A DNA stretch of 64,000 nt, from positions 152,039,405-152,103,404 of the forward strand of contig OV884012.1 of NCBI GenBank assembly GCA_930367205.1. Direction: 5' to 3'. The stretch is from Acanthosoma haemorrhoidale. Its lineage: Eukaryota > Arthropoda > Insecta > Hemiptera > Acanthosomatidae. The position numbers and the translations under genes were made by a program. Below are positions 1 to 12,309 of the stretch, in pieces; the first letter of the stretch is position 1; every line of letters starts with the position of its first letter. The notes beneath the pieces are model-generated. The model was not told where the DNA came from, made no database searches, and saw nothing but the letters and a program-made list of their open reading frames with translations.

Positions 1-1990
1 TAGAATGCCTTGTCTATATACCTACACTGAACTCCCCTGTTCAAACAGCTTTGGCATACCTACCGTCAGGAGTCCCAAATAGCGGGTTTAGGAACGATTT
101 AAGTAATATTTATTAGTAAATTAATTATGTTTAACCTAGATACTATAATTTTAACTGAGTTGAATGAACTCAAAATTAACTGGATAGCTGACTAATTAGG
201 TCTCCTCGAGATAAGCAAGCAAACTACTTGACAAACAAAGAACTTATTTTAACAAACATTCTTTCTTTTGTGCAACCTATTCCGTTGTTTGCTTTTATAT
301 TACTGTGTCATCATACTTTAAATTATTCAAATGAATGTGCATCTAAGGTTTTAAAAAAATTTATTGTTTTGTGATATTAAATTATCACTATTTAAATTAT
401 TTTTTTAAATATTTTTTTTTGTATTAACTCAGGAATATTCAAACGGAAAAATTATTAAAATTTTGAAAAAATGAAGGCCTAAATATGGCTAAGACTATTC
501 AACTCTTGCAACAGTTTCAAAACTTTCAAGTGAGTAAAGAGTAATCTTTTTTCGTCTGTCTGTCTGTCTTATTTGTACTTAATTCGAGAAGACAACGCCT
601 CAGATTAGTCAAATTTGATGCATCCATCAGACAATCAAGGGTTTCGTTTTCTGTTGGTGATGGAAAATGACATTTTGTAATAAGAGACTATTAAGCCCCG
701 TTGTGTGAATTATTAAGGCGTCAAGGTTTTCAATTTCTTAGCGTAGCTAATATGACAGGAAATATTTATTTTTAATTAAGAGTAATTGATCATAATTGAC
801 ACTTCATTAGTTTTTACAAGGTCATTTTTAGCTTTGACGGCGCCAGGGTATTATGTAAAATTTTCATGCAAATACCCCTCTGTGTAAAATGGGGATGCCA
901 AAAAAAAGTGTGGACATTTGATGCCAGCTAAGGACTATAAATCATAGTCTACTTTCACCCCAACAAATAGTACATATTATGAGATTTATATTTTGATATC
1001 CTGCTAAATTATAGAAAAATATTAGTTAATTTATAAATGACCCTTCATTACTTGTTGCATGGAGGTAGTTTAATTTTTAACATAATTGTCAATTTTATGC
1101 AATAAACGTAAAACATAAAATTAAGAATTCACGAATAAAAATAATTGTGTCAAACAGTATCTCTTATCTGAGGGTAATATTACCTCAGAGATAACGGGGT
1201 TGGTTTATTGTTAAAGTATTCTATCTGATGGTGGTACCGATCTCTGGATTTGTCTTGTCAATTTCACGGACGAAGTTCAGATGAAGAGATAACATTCCGT
1301 TATAGGTACGTGTGTACTCCAAACGTAAATAGTTCTACTATGATCTGCAATTATAACTTGTAGATGTTGGAGTTTTAAGCTTTTGAAAGCTCCTTAACAG
1401 CTTGCCGTAAATTGTTCATAGGTCATTTAGTGACTCATACGGGGAACCTGGGAAGAAAATTTCCCTGTCAAACGTATGATCGACCCAATACGTCCAATTT
1501 CGGTTTTGGAGCCCAATCTATTTCAACATTTTGCAGTACTAGCAGGCGAAGGGGCTAAGAATTTCCTGACAAGATGGTGTCAGGTTAGTCCGAAGTACAC
1601 AGTTCCCGGTCTTCTTAGATAATCAGTGCGAATCAAAAAAATCTAAAACCACTGTAATACGTCACAAGGCAAACCGTCCAGTTACGGTTGCTAAATTTTA
1701 TTGACAGTTTTAATGATTTTTGTAGTAATAGTCCACTCAAACATCAACAAATAGTATATTATATTAACATTTTATTTTAATTTGAAGTGATTGATTACCT
1801 AGTGAAAAAAGGTTAGTTTTATTTTTAGAACCTCCGTGGCATCAAGAAGAACTTCCATGCAAATTATCATCTCTTAATTCGAGGCTAGGGTTGAAAAAAT
1901 TGTGAAGGTACTTTTGATGATAGTTTTTATGACTTATTGGAGTTATAAAACACTTAAGCCCCTGTACATATTAAATATCATTAATAAGGA
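1..1990. other. AT-rich non-coding DNA
   Basis: No supportable coding region on either strand. The stretch holds a short TCTG-type tetranucleotide run near 555-570 and a perfect 7-bp hairpin at 1167-1189, listed separately. Nothing else recognisable. Confidence 0.6.
1167..1189. other. Hairpin presenting TAATATTAC
   Basis: The arms TCTGAGG (1167-1173) and CCTCAGA (1183-1189) are perfect complements around a 9-nt loop. The nonamer TAATATTAC lies at 1175-1183, and GGTAATATTACC is itself a 12-bp palindrome. The same nonamer sits at the apex of replication-origin hairpins of geminiviruses and many other CRESS-DNA replicons. No Rep-like frame is visible nearby, so this is either a chance palindrome or a very decayed relic. 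Confidence 0.35.
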
Positions 1991-1991
1991 G

Positions 1992-2640
1992 ATCTCAGGA
2001 CTTTTGATTGAAAGGATTGGTTGCGCTTGATGTTCGACTTTTTTGCTGTCCCCCATAGCTCTACTCAGTATGCCGTATCGGCTTAAGTATAACTTTGTGG
2101 ATTAGTAATTTATTTTCTATTGAGAGATGGGGTGTCCTTTGAAGTAGTCTGTACAGTTGTCCAAAGCGTCTGTTTAGTTCTTGTCTTTTTAGCCTCGTGT
2201 GTGTCTTTTGTCGAGATGGTGCGGATACAGGAAGAGGAATGGAATTAAAACAAAAACTAGTGGACAGGACTTGCGGCAGAGGGTAAAGGTAATGTGAAAA
2301 ATTTTGCTTCATTAACCTTGATCAGCCATCGGTTCCACCAATACTCGATCTCATCAAGGTGTTTTTGAAGGTTATGGGATGCTATGTCGGGGTCTGGGTG
2401 GGACAAGACAGCAGTGTCATCTGCAAATTTGGCCAAGAAGGTTTGAGGGTAGAAGGGACATCTGCGGTGTATAGGTTATAGAGGACGGGACCCAGGATAC
2501 TGCCCTGTGGAACTCCTGCTTTTATGAGATAGTTAGAATATTCTAAACCACAGCGGACTTGGAAGAAGCGGTTTGAAAGGTAGGACTGTATGATTAGGAA
2601 AAGGGTCTGTGGTAAATATGTTTTGAGCTTGAAAAGCACA
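1992..2640 (-). mobile_element. Jockey-clade LINE fragment (family J), RT core without 3' end
   Basis: The minus strand encodes the middle of a non-LTR reverse transcriptase. A frame at 2382-2639 contains AGVPQGSILGPVLYNLYTAD, the palm motif before the catalytic site. After one frameshift the catalytic FADD box followed by TAVLS is readable near 2405-2435. Another frame at 2061-2312 carries SIPLP and LKRQELNRRFGQLYRLLQRT, the conserved region past the palm that is also seen near 27.9 and 30.6 kb. A small deletion removes the segment that elsewhere reads RYLGFHLD. The copy begins mid-coding on its 3' side with no UTR or tail, which a 5'-truncated LINE would normally keep, so later deletion is likely. 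It is clearly non-functional. Confidence 0.85.
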
Positions 2641-3910
2641 CATGTGAGCCAAACCCTGTAAAAATTTTAAATTTTACACCCTACTAAATACGAAAATGTA
2701 ATGAAATAAAATGTTTTTAATCACTAATTAATGTAATAATGAACTTTGATTTATTTTTATGGATTTATTTGAATAGCACCTTTGGAAGTGAAATTACCAT
2801 GCAAAATAATATCTATGCCTGTGAAACAAATACTGCTTGAGTTTTGAGCACTAACGACGGCACTAATGACAATGGCTTTTTGTAATTTGAGTTTAGCTTG
2901 ACAAAACAAAAGACGAATAACATACTTGAGATCTATACTACGATAATCTAATTGAAATAGTAGACAAGTAATTATTTTCTCAGTTATAACTAATTAATTA
3001 ATGTCGTGTATTATGGAGATGGTTTTAATTTCCATTTGTTACTTATATGAAATGAAACCTCTATGGGAAATTTCTTGTCTTTAAGTTGACCAGGGGCCTC
3101 AAAAAACCTGGAACAGATAGACAGTAAGACAGGCACACGGGTGAAACTATAAATCATTCATTTCTTTTGTAGAAATAGTATATTCCCTAATAATTCTTTT
3201 TTAGGTTATATAAACCAATCAGTTGGAATGTACGGTCTTTAATTTAGGTCCCCTGTGCTCGGTACAAGTCAGTATTGATGACGAATGTTACTTTGCAGCT
3301 ACAAAGGGTTGTGAGCAAATTGCGAATAAACAACGATGTGATATTATCCAAAATTAGAAGCAGGACGAGGTCATTAGCACAAATTGGAAGAGTTGAGTCA
3401 TGAATTAGAGTAATTATGTTCGTTCCTGTGTCACACGAGCAACGGCACAGTCACACTTCAAAGTATACACTTTAATAAAGTCATTAGGCTAGTTTAGAAA
3501 GGAAAGCATGCATTTATCCAAATTGTTATATAGTCAATTATACCTAATGGGTCGAGGTACCGTAATTTAAAACGAACGCTTGTCTCTTATGAACGTTTTT
3601 ATAATTTATTACATTATTTATTGCACATTAAAACATTTTATCAGTATAAATATAAACATTCTTAAACCCCCTTCTTTGTAGGATTTTGTGTTACGATGGC
3701 TTTTTTTAAATATTAGAATTTTTTTGTTTTCACCTGTGCTTCTTCCGGAGATTTGCCAGTTCAGTGAAGATATGTGACATTTGTCACGGAGCTTTCGCTT
3801 GATAACGGTCCCACCTCCAAAAAATACGAGTAAGTAATACTTTCAATTAATTGAGTAGTAAAACAATAAAAAAAGGCATTTCCATATCCTTTTAAGCAGT
3901 TCAGTTTAAC
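2641..3910. other. AT-rich non-coding DNA
   Basis: No coding region, repeat or RNA gene could be recognised here. Confidence 0.55.
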
Positions 3911-4492
3911 AACAACTTTATTATGATAAAATTACAATCTGCTTTATTGGGCAATAAGTAATTGTGATAAATGTTCTTATTCATACCATATTTACAATTT
4001 TAATTCATTTGTTCATTCGTACAGTATTTGCCAGCCCAGAGACCTCCCAAATTCACATGATTGCCACTTCCCTCGTATGCGAAAGAGGAAGCGGAGTCTT
4101 GGGAAGTCCACCACGTTCCTCAGTCAGCCGCGTCACCGGATACGAGCCAGTGGAGGCTGACAAAGAGCGTGAGAGCCACATACTCTCAGGACATGATTGG
4201 AGAAACTAGCCATTGCCAGGACTCCCACTGTTACTCATTTATAGCAGGCCATTGCCGTTCTCCGAGGAGGATTGCAGGAATGAGTGGTGGAGTCTAATGA
4301 CTTTGCTAAGGGATTAGGGTGGTTGGATAGGTTTCTATGGAATTTCATGAATTTGGAAGGGATGGGTTCCATAATGTAAGGCATATTAAGATCGTTATGA
4401 AGGGTTTTGTTGCTGACGTAATAAGGGGCATTTACTATTGTTCTCAGGACCCCATAGCTCTATTCCGTATGTCCAGATTTGCTAAAGTCAAA
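3911..4492 (-). mobile_element. Jockey-clade LINE 3' end (family J)
   Basis: Reading the minus strand, the copy starts near 4492 in late ORF2 (equivalent to the ELWG..KKSNIKRIQ region), runs through the C-terminus at about 4380-4250, then the 3' UTR, and ends at 3911 with the family tail containing AATAAA. An internal deletion of roughly 58 bases compared with the copy at 11.5 kb joins the segment near 4450 directly to the downstream CCCATAGCTC block. Short open frames on the plus strand here are antisense shadows of the 3' UTR. Confidence 0.85.
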
Positions 4493-5247
4493 TTCTCTTG
4501 ACGTCCTGATTAACACTACGTGAATTTAGAAGTATATTTGAATTTTTTTTTTTTTGGAGTCTCAGTTTCGTACAGATGGATGACGCGAGATAATAATAGC
4601 TCCAAGATACTCTCCAGAGAGCTGGTTTGATGAAGTTGACTTGAGAAAGAGGCATAACCTATGTGGTACTTATTTTCCTAAATGAGGGCTTAAGATACCG
4701 ACCGCCTTGTTCCTACTCCTCGTAATGTTGTGTTTCAAATCTGCGATGCGAACTACTCATGGATATAGGAAATCATGGAACATGATTCTGCTTTAGACGT
4801 TATAAAAGGCTGATTCAAGCTTTATCGATGAGCATGGGAGTAACACCACGCGGTCTGGCATAACCACATCTCTCGTATTTGATTGCTTTAACATTACTAC
4901 CGTTAATTTTCGACAAGAGACTAAAAAGATTGGAGAGCCGAAGGTAGCAGACCAAGGTATTCATTTTAGGGCCGTAAAGGGCAAACTGAGAACGAGCGGT
5001 CGGAGCGGAGTGCGTGTACTTCACCGGGCCCAAAGAGTGCGGTGTCATCAAATATTCACTGGAACCCGCCCGGCCCTGAAAGCACGAGGTTTCACTTTGC
5101 TCACTCCTAATGAATTTGTTATAGCGTGCCACAGGTCTCCACCTTCGTTGCCAAAGTTACCGAAGTGTGTTCTCTGGAGCCCAGGACACAATACTGTTGG
5201 CAGTATTTAATTAAATCCAAATAAACTCGAAGTTTCCTGGCAATTAA
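4493..5247. other. Non-coding DNA with one GC-richer patch
   Basis: The region 4830-5210 is GC-richer than its surroundings and holds a 105-codon minus-strand frame (4815-5132) overlapping a 66-codon plus-strand frame. Neither resembles a known family. No promoter, splice pattern or repeat partner was seen within the window, so no gene is called. Confidence 0.4.
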
Positions 5248-5517
5248 ATGCCTGGTAGCAGTTTTACAGTTCACTTATATCCAAACCGTCGTAAGCGACA
5301 GCAAGGTGCAACGTCTCTCAACCTTTTATCCTATTTATCAATAGAAATTCTAAAATTAATAAATACTTATACTAAATTATTCATTTACAAATTGTTAGTA
5401 AAGCCCATACCAACTCACACAGGACCCAGTTGGAGCTTAGTCGTACCAATATCAAAAAACTTGAAAAAATCCAAAAAAATATTAGAAAAACACAGGCACA
5501 CTGCAATAGTTAAATGA
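5248..5517 (+). pseudogene. LINE reverse-transcriptase C-terminal fragment
   Basis: A plus-strand frame of 89 codons has a second half reading NTYTKLFIYKLLVKPIPTH and TGPSWSLVVPISKNLKKSKK. This matches the general pattern after the RT palm and thumb in Jockey and related LINEs (K.L.YK..I.P..TY..P.W....S..K.L...Q). The typical Q and R ending of that block has decayed. It is not an obvious copy of family J or K and may belong to another LINE subfamily. There is no upstream palm domain and no recognisable tail. The identification rests on a short degenerate motif only. Confidence 0.45.
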
Positions 5518-5592
5518 GTTAAGGACGACGTTTACATAGCTGATTGTATTCTAGATATTTTATGAGTAAAAACTGCAAAATTCATTAATAAA

Positions 5593-5897
5593 TGTCATGT
5601 CCTGAGCGCCTGTGGCTCTCGCGCTATTCGTCAGCATCCACAGGCTTGTATCCGGTGACGCGGCTGACGGAGCGGGGGGGGGGAGGGTACATCCCAAGAC
5701 TTCTGGGAATCGTATTCTGCTTCCTCTTTCGCATGCGAGGGAGGTAACGTGGGCTTGGGAGGTCTCTGGGCTGTTTGTAAACATTGTAAGAATGAGCGAG
5801 TGAATGATGAATTGTAAATATGGTATGAATGAGAAAATTTATCTCCATTACTCATTGCCTAATAAGACAGATTGTAATTTTAGCACAATAAAGAATA
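5593..5897 (+). mobile_element. Jockey-clade LINE 3' UTR (family J), plus strand
   Basis: This short 3' fragment begins in the UTR just after the ORF2 stop region and ends at an AATAAA-containing tail near 5893. It shows the shared blocks seen at 21.8 kb: the GGTGACGCGGCTGACGGAG segment, TTTCGCATGCGAGGGAGGT, then AAATATGGTATGAATGAGAA. It contains a run of ten G at 5674-5683. Frames on both strands are proline- or glycine-rich shadows. Confidence 0.85.
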
Positions 5898-7339
5898 TAT
5901 GTATTAAATGTAATCCAAAACTGCAAAATAATTCTAACATAAGATAAATAACGTTGACATAAGGAACTAAGGCATAATATATGAAGAAATGGTTTGATAT
6001 TAGCATCTAGTTTTATTTATTTTTATTGTTTTTTCGTTAGGTGTTTTATTTAATTAAAATGTATTTATGCTTCAATGAACACTTTATTCATAATGAAGAG
6101 CGTTGATGATAGTTTACTTTATTAAGTAAATATTGGAAATAAGCCTTGGCATATATAGTGCTCCTCGCCTCTATATTGGAAATGTTGTAATTCAATACTT
6201 TAAATTAATATTTTCTCTAAGGTGTTAAATTTGAAATAGCATTAAAGGGTGTTGTTAGGGTTCCAAGTTGAATAAGTATTTTCCACTCCTGATTGTATGT
6301 CAGAAAAAATTAATGGGTCTTAGTATATCCGCAGTTGAAAAATATATTCGTAATCATCACAAGAAGTGTTTTTTGATGCTAGGGAAGGAGCTATCGAGGG
6401 GCGGAAGTTTGAACCCATCGGGGTGTCCTCGCTCAGCGACATACCATCATTCGCCCTACCATCGCAGGCCTACTAATATACTCGCAGCTGAAGCAGGCAG
6501 TGTAAACGAAACCAGTCAACGTGACACTAGTATTAACTTCCCAATGGCGATGAGGTTTTTTCATTTCAAAGAGACTTCAAGGGTTTCCGCTGGTCTATTC
6601 CGTTCCGGCATTCATGGAAGTGGCTTTTTCTGCCTTTAAAACATAAACACTGATAAAATAACATAATAGGCCGGAGAGTTTACACGCTCTCCTTTGACGG
6701 ATAAATGAAAAAAAATTACAAAGGTATTGGATATTGCAAATTCCGTATAGACGATGAAAGGTGTTTGTCCTGTGGACCCCACGATGAAAGGAAACTCTGC
6801 TCGTTTTATAAACAAAAGTCCTTGGCAAGAAGACCATCCTGATATTCCCCTTTCAGAGGATACTTCAAGTTGAACAATTAACACACGATTATAAGTTTTC
6901 ATTACAGGAAGAGAACAAATATCACTCCAGGGTAACCTAGTCGTAGTCAAATGACACCGATCCATTGTTGGGCAAAGGTCAGCCACCCGTGAAACCTAGC
7001 AACCATTCAGACAAGGTTTCTCTCACATTGTAACCGGTAGCACCCTACCGGCTAGTCGTGTGCCCGTCCGTGTTTAGCTTTTCTCTATTTGGTACTAAAA
7101 ATATTGATAACAGTACTAAAAATATTGATAACAGTATTAAAAAATTGACTTTTGGAAGGAAAGGAACTATAGATGTTCGTTTATTTATTTTTTTTCCTTT
7201 GAACCAGAGCATTGTGACTGATCATGACTCACAGTAGCTACTGGTTCAATTCCCGCCTTTAAAGCAGGAAAATGTGCCAGTATGTCTCAGGCAAAAAACA
7301 GAAACATACATTCATACAATAAAGCTGTTATATCCTAAA
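5898..7339. other. Non-coding DNA with small repeats
   Basis: A 123-codon plus-strand frame (6268-6639) and 80-116-codon minus-strand frames (6595-6986) overlap one another and match nothing recognised; they are treated as chance. A roughly 21-base unit containing ACTAAAAATATTGATAACAG is tandemly doubled at about 7093-7138. A B-box-like sequence, GGTTCAATTCCC, lies at about 7244-7255. Confidence 0.45.
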
Positions 7340-8005
7340 TGGAACTTTTTTTTTTTTCATAGCCCCTTTAAATTTACAGGTAATTATATAAAATTATTGA
7401 CTCTTAGGAGAATCTATTTACAAATTATGTTTGTATTTCCTGTAGCGTCGCTACATTATATACAGGTTTTGTTATTTTATAAAAATTATATAATGGAATA
7501 AACAAGTATAATGATACGCATTATACGTGACTGGACTAAACTGACTCATAAAGGTGATGGGGCTCACCTTTTTGATCAACCTTAAAACTAACTTACATAC
7601 TAATTCTTAACCTATTTTTTCCCTGACAGCCTGTTGCCATCGATGCGGGAGGGGTGGTTGGGCCATAGTGTTAAACATTGGGTTGGTTAAGTGCTGCAAC
7701 GAGTCAAAAAACTTGAGGTGTCTCCGGTGGATGAACTCACCCACCGACGGCACACCAAGCAACGGGTGCAGGTCAGCGTTCTTCAACCTCTCGAGAGAGG
7801 TATGTCGGACAACTTTTCGCATGATCCCATTCTGGAAATGTTGGAGAAATTTGGCTGTATTGTCAGTCAAGTGGGTAAATACTAGGGCACCGTACAACAG
7901 AGCTGGCCAGAAGACACATTTATAGACCATCAGTTTAAGACGAAGCGACAGGTTGGGTGAAGTTAGCAAGTGCAATAACCGGTAAGACTCTTGTCGTACT
8001 TTTCC
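7340..8005 (-). mobile_element. Jockey-like LINE 3' end (family K) with poly-A
   Basis: The minus strand encodes the C-terminal 120-plus residues of a LINE ORF2 (7607 to about 8000), with LLTSPNLSLRLKLMVYKCVF, then VVRHTSLERLKNADLHPLLG, then KFFDSLQHLTNPMFN and PPLPHRWQ before the stop. Similar sequence recurs at 50.1 and 51.7 kb. The 3' UTR follows and ends in poly-A (a T run on the plus strand at 7348-7360). The 5' side is truncated near 8005. The 3' UTR holds hairpins at 7506-7526 and 7553-7568 that recur in other copies. There is no RT palm, so the copy is dead. Confidence 0.85.
7506..7568 (-). other. Conserved 3' UTR hairpins of family K
   Basis: GTATAATG (7506-7513) pairs perfectly with CATTATAC (7519-7526) around 5 nt. 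GGTGA (7553-7557) pairs with TCACC (7564-7568) around 6 nt. The second hairpin is repeated at 50052-50067 and, with one G-U pair, at 34513-34528. The first has a counterpart near 41.55 kb with one wobble pair. Confidence 0.5.
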
Positions 8006-9206
8006 TCGTAAATGGAACTACTAACTGTATAATTTAAATTTAAATTTACACAACTCGAGCAAAATGATATCCTACTGGTACACCAACAGCTCTTTTGTTG
8101 AAAAAGACTAGAGTTCCACAAACTATATAAATAACTGGCTCCTTCGAAGGTAAACACTAGGGGCATGAAATTATGCCATCATTTACATATTCATTTGTTT
8201 ATTAATCTCCTTCCTTTCAAGCATTTATCTCCCTTGCAGTATCAGTTGTACTCTTCATTTAAATTTTCGTTATCACTCCAGAGACTGTTAATTTATTCAA
8301 ACTTTTTGCATGTTTTAATCGGTTATACCTTTTTAAATTAGCCTAGTTTAATTTAGATAGGTTTGCTCAGGGAAGATTGTTATTTATTATTAAACCTATC
8401 CACCAGTTATTCATTGAGTGGTGCTGGTGCTGCTGCCCGAGAGAGTTAGCAGGAACTACCTCGGTCGGCTCTCAGCTCTCCCTCCTAAGCTGTCGAATGC
8501 AGAGAGATTGGACAGACGAGGAGTAAGTGAGATACTGAGATAGAGAAGAGAAGAGTTAGGTGTAAGAACTTTTGGATACTGATGAACATGATTGAGTAAA
8601 AAACTTCTCCCGAGCATAGGAAGAAATATATGGGTTGACCAACCACTTCATTAATTAATCACCGAGTATGGCATGGTTTTCAACACTATTAAACTGGATA
8701 TATACACAAGAATTTATCAATCCAAGACATTAGCCTTCAACTGTACTACTGCCTAACCACTTAACTCTTTCAGTAATAGGCGAAATTTACTTACTAACTA
8801 AGAAGATTGCACCCTGATTCGGTTCATAAACCCCATTATATATGTATATATGTGTGTATACGCCAAACACCCAACACCAGGGTATTTAGAATGTACAAAT
8901 AGGCTGGATAATAATATGAAATTGCCACACCGAGGAGACAGAGAAAGAAATTTCGCTGACCTGATCTATCACCTCTGCCAACAATGTTCTCTCAGTTCTC
9001 GTTGTTGCAGCTAACACACCACCGCTAGACATCAGCTTCCAGCTCTATGATATCAAGGGAAAACAATGACTCGGTTTAAGCCCCGATATTTATCATAAAT
9101 GAAACTTGTTACGCCGACAAGATGGCTACAACACAGGGGACTCTCCATTCTCCCCCACCGGGTGGCATGTGACACTTTGAACCAAAATGACGTCGCACTG
9201 GCGTAA
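8006..9206. other. Non-coding DNA
   Basis: A GC-richer patch at 8400-8560 contains GA-rich sequence but no recognisable coding frame. No RNA gene or repeat partner was seen. Confidence 0.45.

Positions 9207-9238
<32 letters not shown>
9207..9238. repeat. Compound AC/AT microsatellite
   Basis: An (AC)n run at 9207-9224 is directly followed by (AT)n at 9225-9238. Frames through it are artefacts. Confidence 0.9.
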
Positions 9239-11486
9239 TGTAACATTCATAATATTTGAGAATATCATGACCAGCAACCCTCCCATCTGGTCAGCATCTT
9301 CCCTTATGCTCTTAGGAGTGGGGATGAGATAAAGGGTCAGTCTTAGCACGACCGCCGAGACGAGCGGATTCTTAGCAAGCTCCCGAACTGGCGGTACCAA
9401 CCAAGAGAGGAGAAGAACCAACAGCAGAAGTAACGTTGATTGGATAAAAGGAAGATCATCGATTGGGTGATATTAATATTGTTTTCATTACCCCACTTGA
9501 TGGACCCATTAAAAGAAATTGAGCTCAAATTTCATGTTTTTTTTGTAATTAGTAGTAACTATCCTTGTTCAAAAGGAATTGAATATTTTTACATACTTTT
9601 TGTCAGCACTATATATAATTATAATTATTTGTTATAACCATTTTATTTATATACATATATTTCACAATTCCCAGTTTCTAAATTTATTAATAACTACAAC
9701 ATTAGCCTTGAGATCGGGCGATTCAATCGGGATAATTTCCTATGTCAAAGACATAAAAACAATTTGAATTAAAGATCTCATGACGGACCTGCTAAACTAG
9801 TTAAGGTAAATTGATCAATAAAGTAGAAAAAGAAATGGTAAAAAGAGAGGTAGGTTTCAATATATACATTTGTTCATCCACAATATCATTTTAGCATTCC
9901 TTTTATATACAGTGCACTATCTCATTCCATTACTTACCAGTGCAACCCACATATTATTTATATAACACAGAGTAGTATATAACTAAACACCCTTCTTTCT
10001 TCTACATACTCAGGAATGAGACTGGCTGGAATGCGGAATGATTGGTCATCGTACGTTCTTGATTTGAAATTCAACCAATGAGCGACTTCATAATATGCAG
10101 ATTTTGCATACAAATTCTTGGACATTCAATGGCTTTTATTTAACTACCTTTAATAGAAGGGATTGTTTCCAGGCAGGGTAACCCACATTTGCACCGTATT
10201 CGACCCTTGACGGATGCATTGTATTTAATTAGTAAATCCCAATATAGCTTTTATCTCTTCAATATGAATAAATATTATTCCTTTGAGGAAGGACGCTGTA
10301 AAATTATACTAATAAAAGAAAACTGCTGAGCCTTAACAGAAAAAAAACATAATTGTCTTGCAGCCCGCCTTCTGTAGAAAATGGCCAAAAAAATTAATGT
10401 GCGGCAAGTAATGAATTTTTTCAGCTGTAATTCTTTACGACTTCTTCTCAATGTCCTGCTAACATAATGGATTGAAATTAAATATTTTATGCGTGGTTAA
10501 TATAGTAAAAGCCTTTGATCACTAATTTTTATATTATTTAATTTTCGAGTTGTCTTTAATTAAAATTTTTCATTTCTTTATTAAATGTTCTGCCAAATTT
10601 CCAAAGCCAATAGAGCCTGGCGCTTCAAAAATTTCCTTAAAACCAGATAACTAAATAACTGTTGTGTTCCCTGCTTTTCAGCTCTTAATAATAACAATAT
10701 ATTCTAAAAAACAAAACAAAACACTGAAATAAAACTGTGTTTAGAAACATCTATCCATCTATTTATAAAATCCAATTTAACATATTATTTTTATAACAAA
10801 CTAACATTAGCAACGAAAAAAAAAAAAAAAATCCTCCAGATAGTACAGACTAATGGTGATTAATTTATTTCAATATTAGTGTCTTCTATTTTCACAATGT
10901 GTTTACTATTCATGAAATATGAAAAAGAATGACAAAATTAATTATTGTCTTTCGAAATAGTTTTATTTAATCTTACAGCACTGATGCTTTCCATAATTGG
11001 TTTTTGGGCTACATCGTCGTACGCGTTTGGGCTACACGAAGAAAAACCAAAAACAAAACAACATTAATATCTAAATATATTCTACAACATATTCTAAATA
11101 AATCCGAAAATGTTTGTAGTTTATTGTTAACGCTAAACTGAGTACTGATTACTATAACTATAAGTGATTATTAGTCCAACATTTTAAGACTTACAATAAA
11201 TAAAGCCAATGTTCAAACATATTCTATTTGCCATACAAAATTATTATAATTCACGGTTTCATAATCTTTAGACGTCGACTGGCTGCATACTGGTCCACAC
11301 TAATTATTATATACATAACTTTAGATTGATAGAATGATTATTTTATATTAGTTCATTTATAGCTATCGGCCATTTATGATTGAATTTATAGGATTTTATA
11401 TGTGAGTTTTTATTGCATGCATATGTATTGTATATATGTGTTTATATATGTAGTGTATGTATTTTGAATTGAATTTGTAATTAGAG
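9239..11486. other. AT-rich non-coding DNA
   Basis: No coding region recognised. A hairpin-like inverted repeat lies at 10997-11050 (TTGGTTTTT with AAAAACCAA), whose loop carries two copies of TTTGGGCTACA. Poly-A occurs near 10818. Confidence 0.5.
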
Positions 11487-12309
11487 TTATTATGATAAAA
11501 TTACAATCTACCTTATTTAGCAATAATTAATGGTGACAAATGATTTCATTCATACCATATTTACAATTTTCATTCACTCGCTCATTCATACAGTATTTAC
11601 AAACAGCCCAGAGACCTACCAAATTTACATGGTTGTAACCACCCTCGCATGTGAAAGAGGAAGCGGAGTCTTACTAAGTCCCCCACGCTCCTCTGGCAGC
11701 CGCGTCACCGGATACTAGCTAGTGGAGGCTGACCAAGAGCGTGAGGGCCACAAACGCTCAGGACATGATTGGAGAAACTGGCCATTGCCTGTATGACTGA
11801 TCATGCATTTATAACAGGTCACGAGGCCACTGCCGTTTCTCCGAGGAGGATTATAGGAATGTGTAATGACTATGCTAGGGGATTAGGGTGGTTGGATAGG
11901 TTACTTTGGAATTTTATGAACTTGGAAGGGATGAGTTCAAGAATGTAGGATATATTAAGATTGTTATGAAGGGTTTTGTTGCTGACGTAATAAGGGGGAT
12001 TTACTATTGTTCTCAGGACTTTTGATTGAAAGGATTGGATGCGCTTGATGTTCGACTTTTTTGCTGTCCCCCATAGCTCTATTCCGTATGTCCAGATTGG
12101 CTTAGGTATAACTTTGTAAATTAGTAATTTATTTTATATTGAGAGATGGGATGTCCTTTGAAGTAGTCTGTACAGTTGTCCAAAGTGTCTGATTAGCTCT
12201 TGTCGATTTAGCCTCGTATGTGGGTCATTTGTCGAGATGGAAGCCTAGGTACCGTACTAACTCGGGTACAGGGAGAGTAATGGAATCAAAAGAAACTAGT
12301 GGGCAAGGT
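11487..12309 (-). mobile_element. Jockey-clade LINE 3' portion (family J)
   Basis: One of the longer family J copies with an intact end. On the minus strand it starts near 12309 in ORF2, just upstream of the equivalents of SIPLP and RYLGFHLD. It proceeds through NRRFGQLYRLL-like sequence and the equivalent of KKSNIKRIQSFQSKVLRTIV, then the C-terminus (about 11880), the 3' UTR and the tail ending at 11487. Frameshifts and substitutions prevent a continuous frame. A small plus-strand frame at 11530-11718 is an antisense UTR shadow. The palm domain is missing. Confidence 0.88.

Noticed and set aside
5560..5855. Several overlapping frames of about 74 codons
   Set aside because: All lie within a family J 3' UTR, and several are antisense to it.
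6268..6986. 123-codon plus and 116-codon minus frames
   Set aside because: They overlap each other and show no domain-like pattern; chance open frames are plausible at this length.
7668..7925. 85-codon plus-strand frame
   Set aside because: It is antisense to the better supported LINE C-terminal frame on the minus strand. The same antisense frame reappears at 50.1 kb for the same reason.
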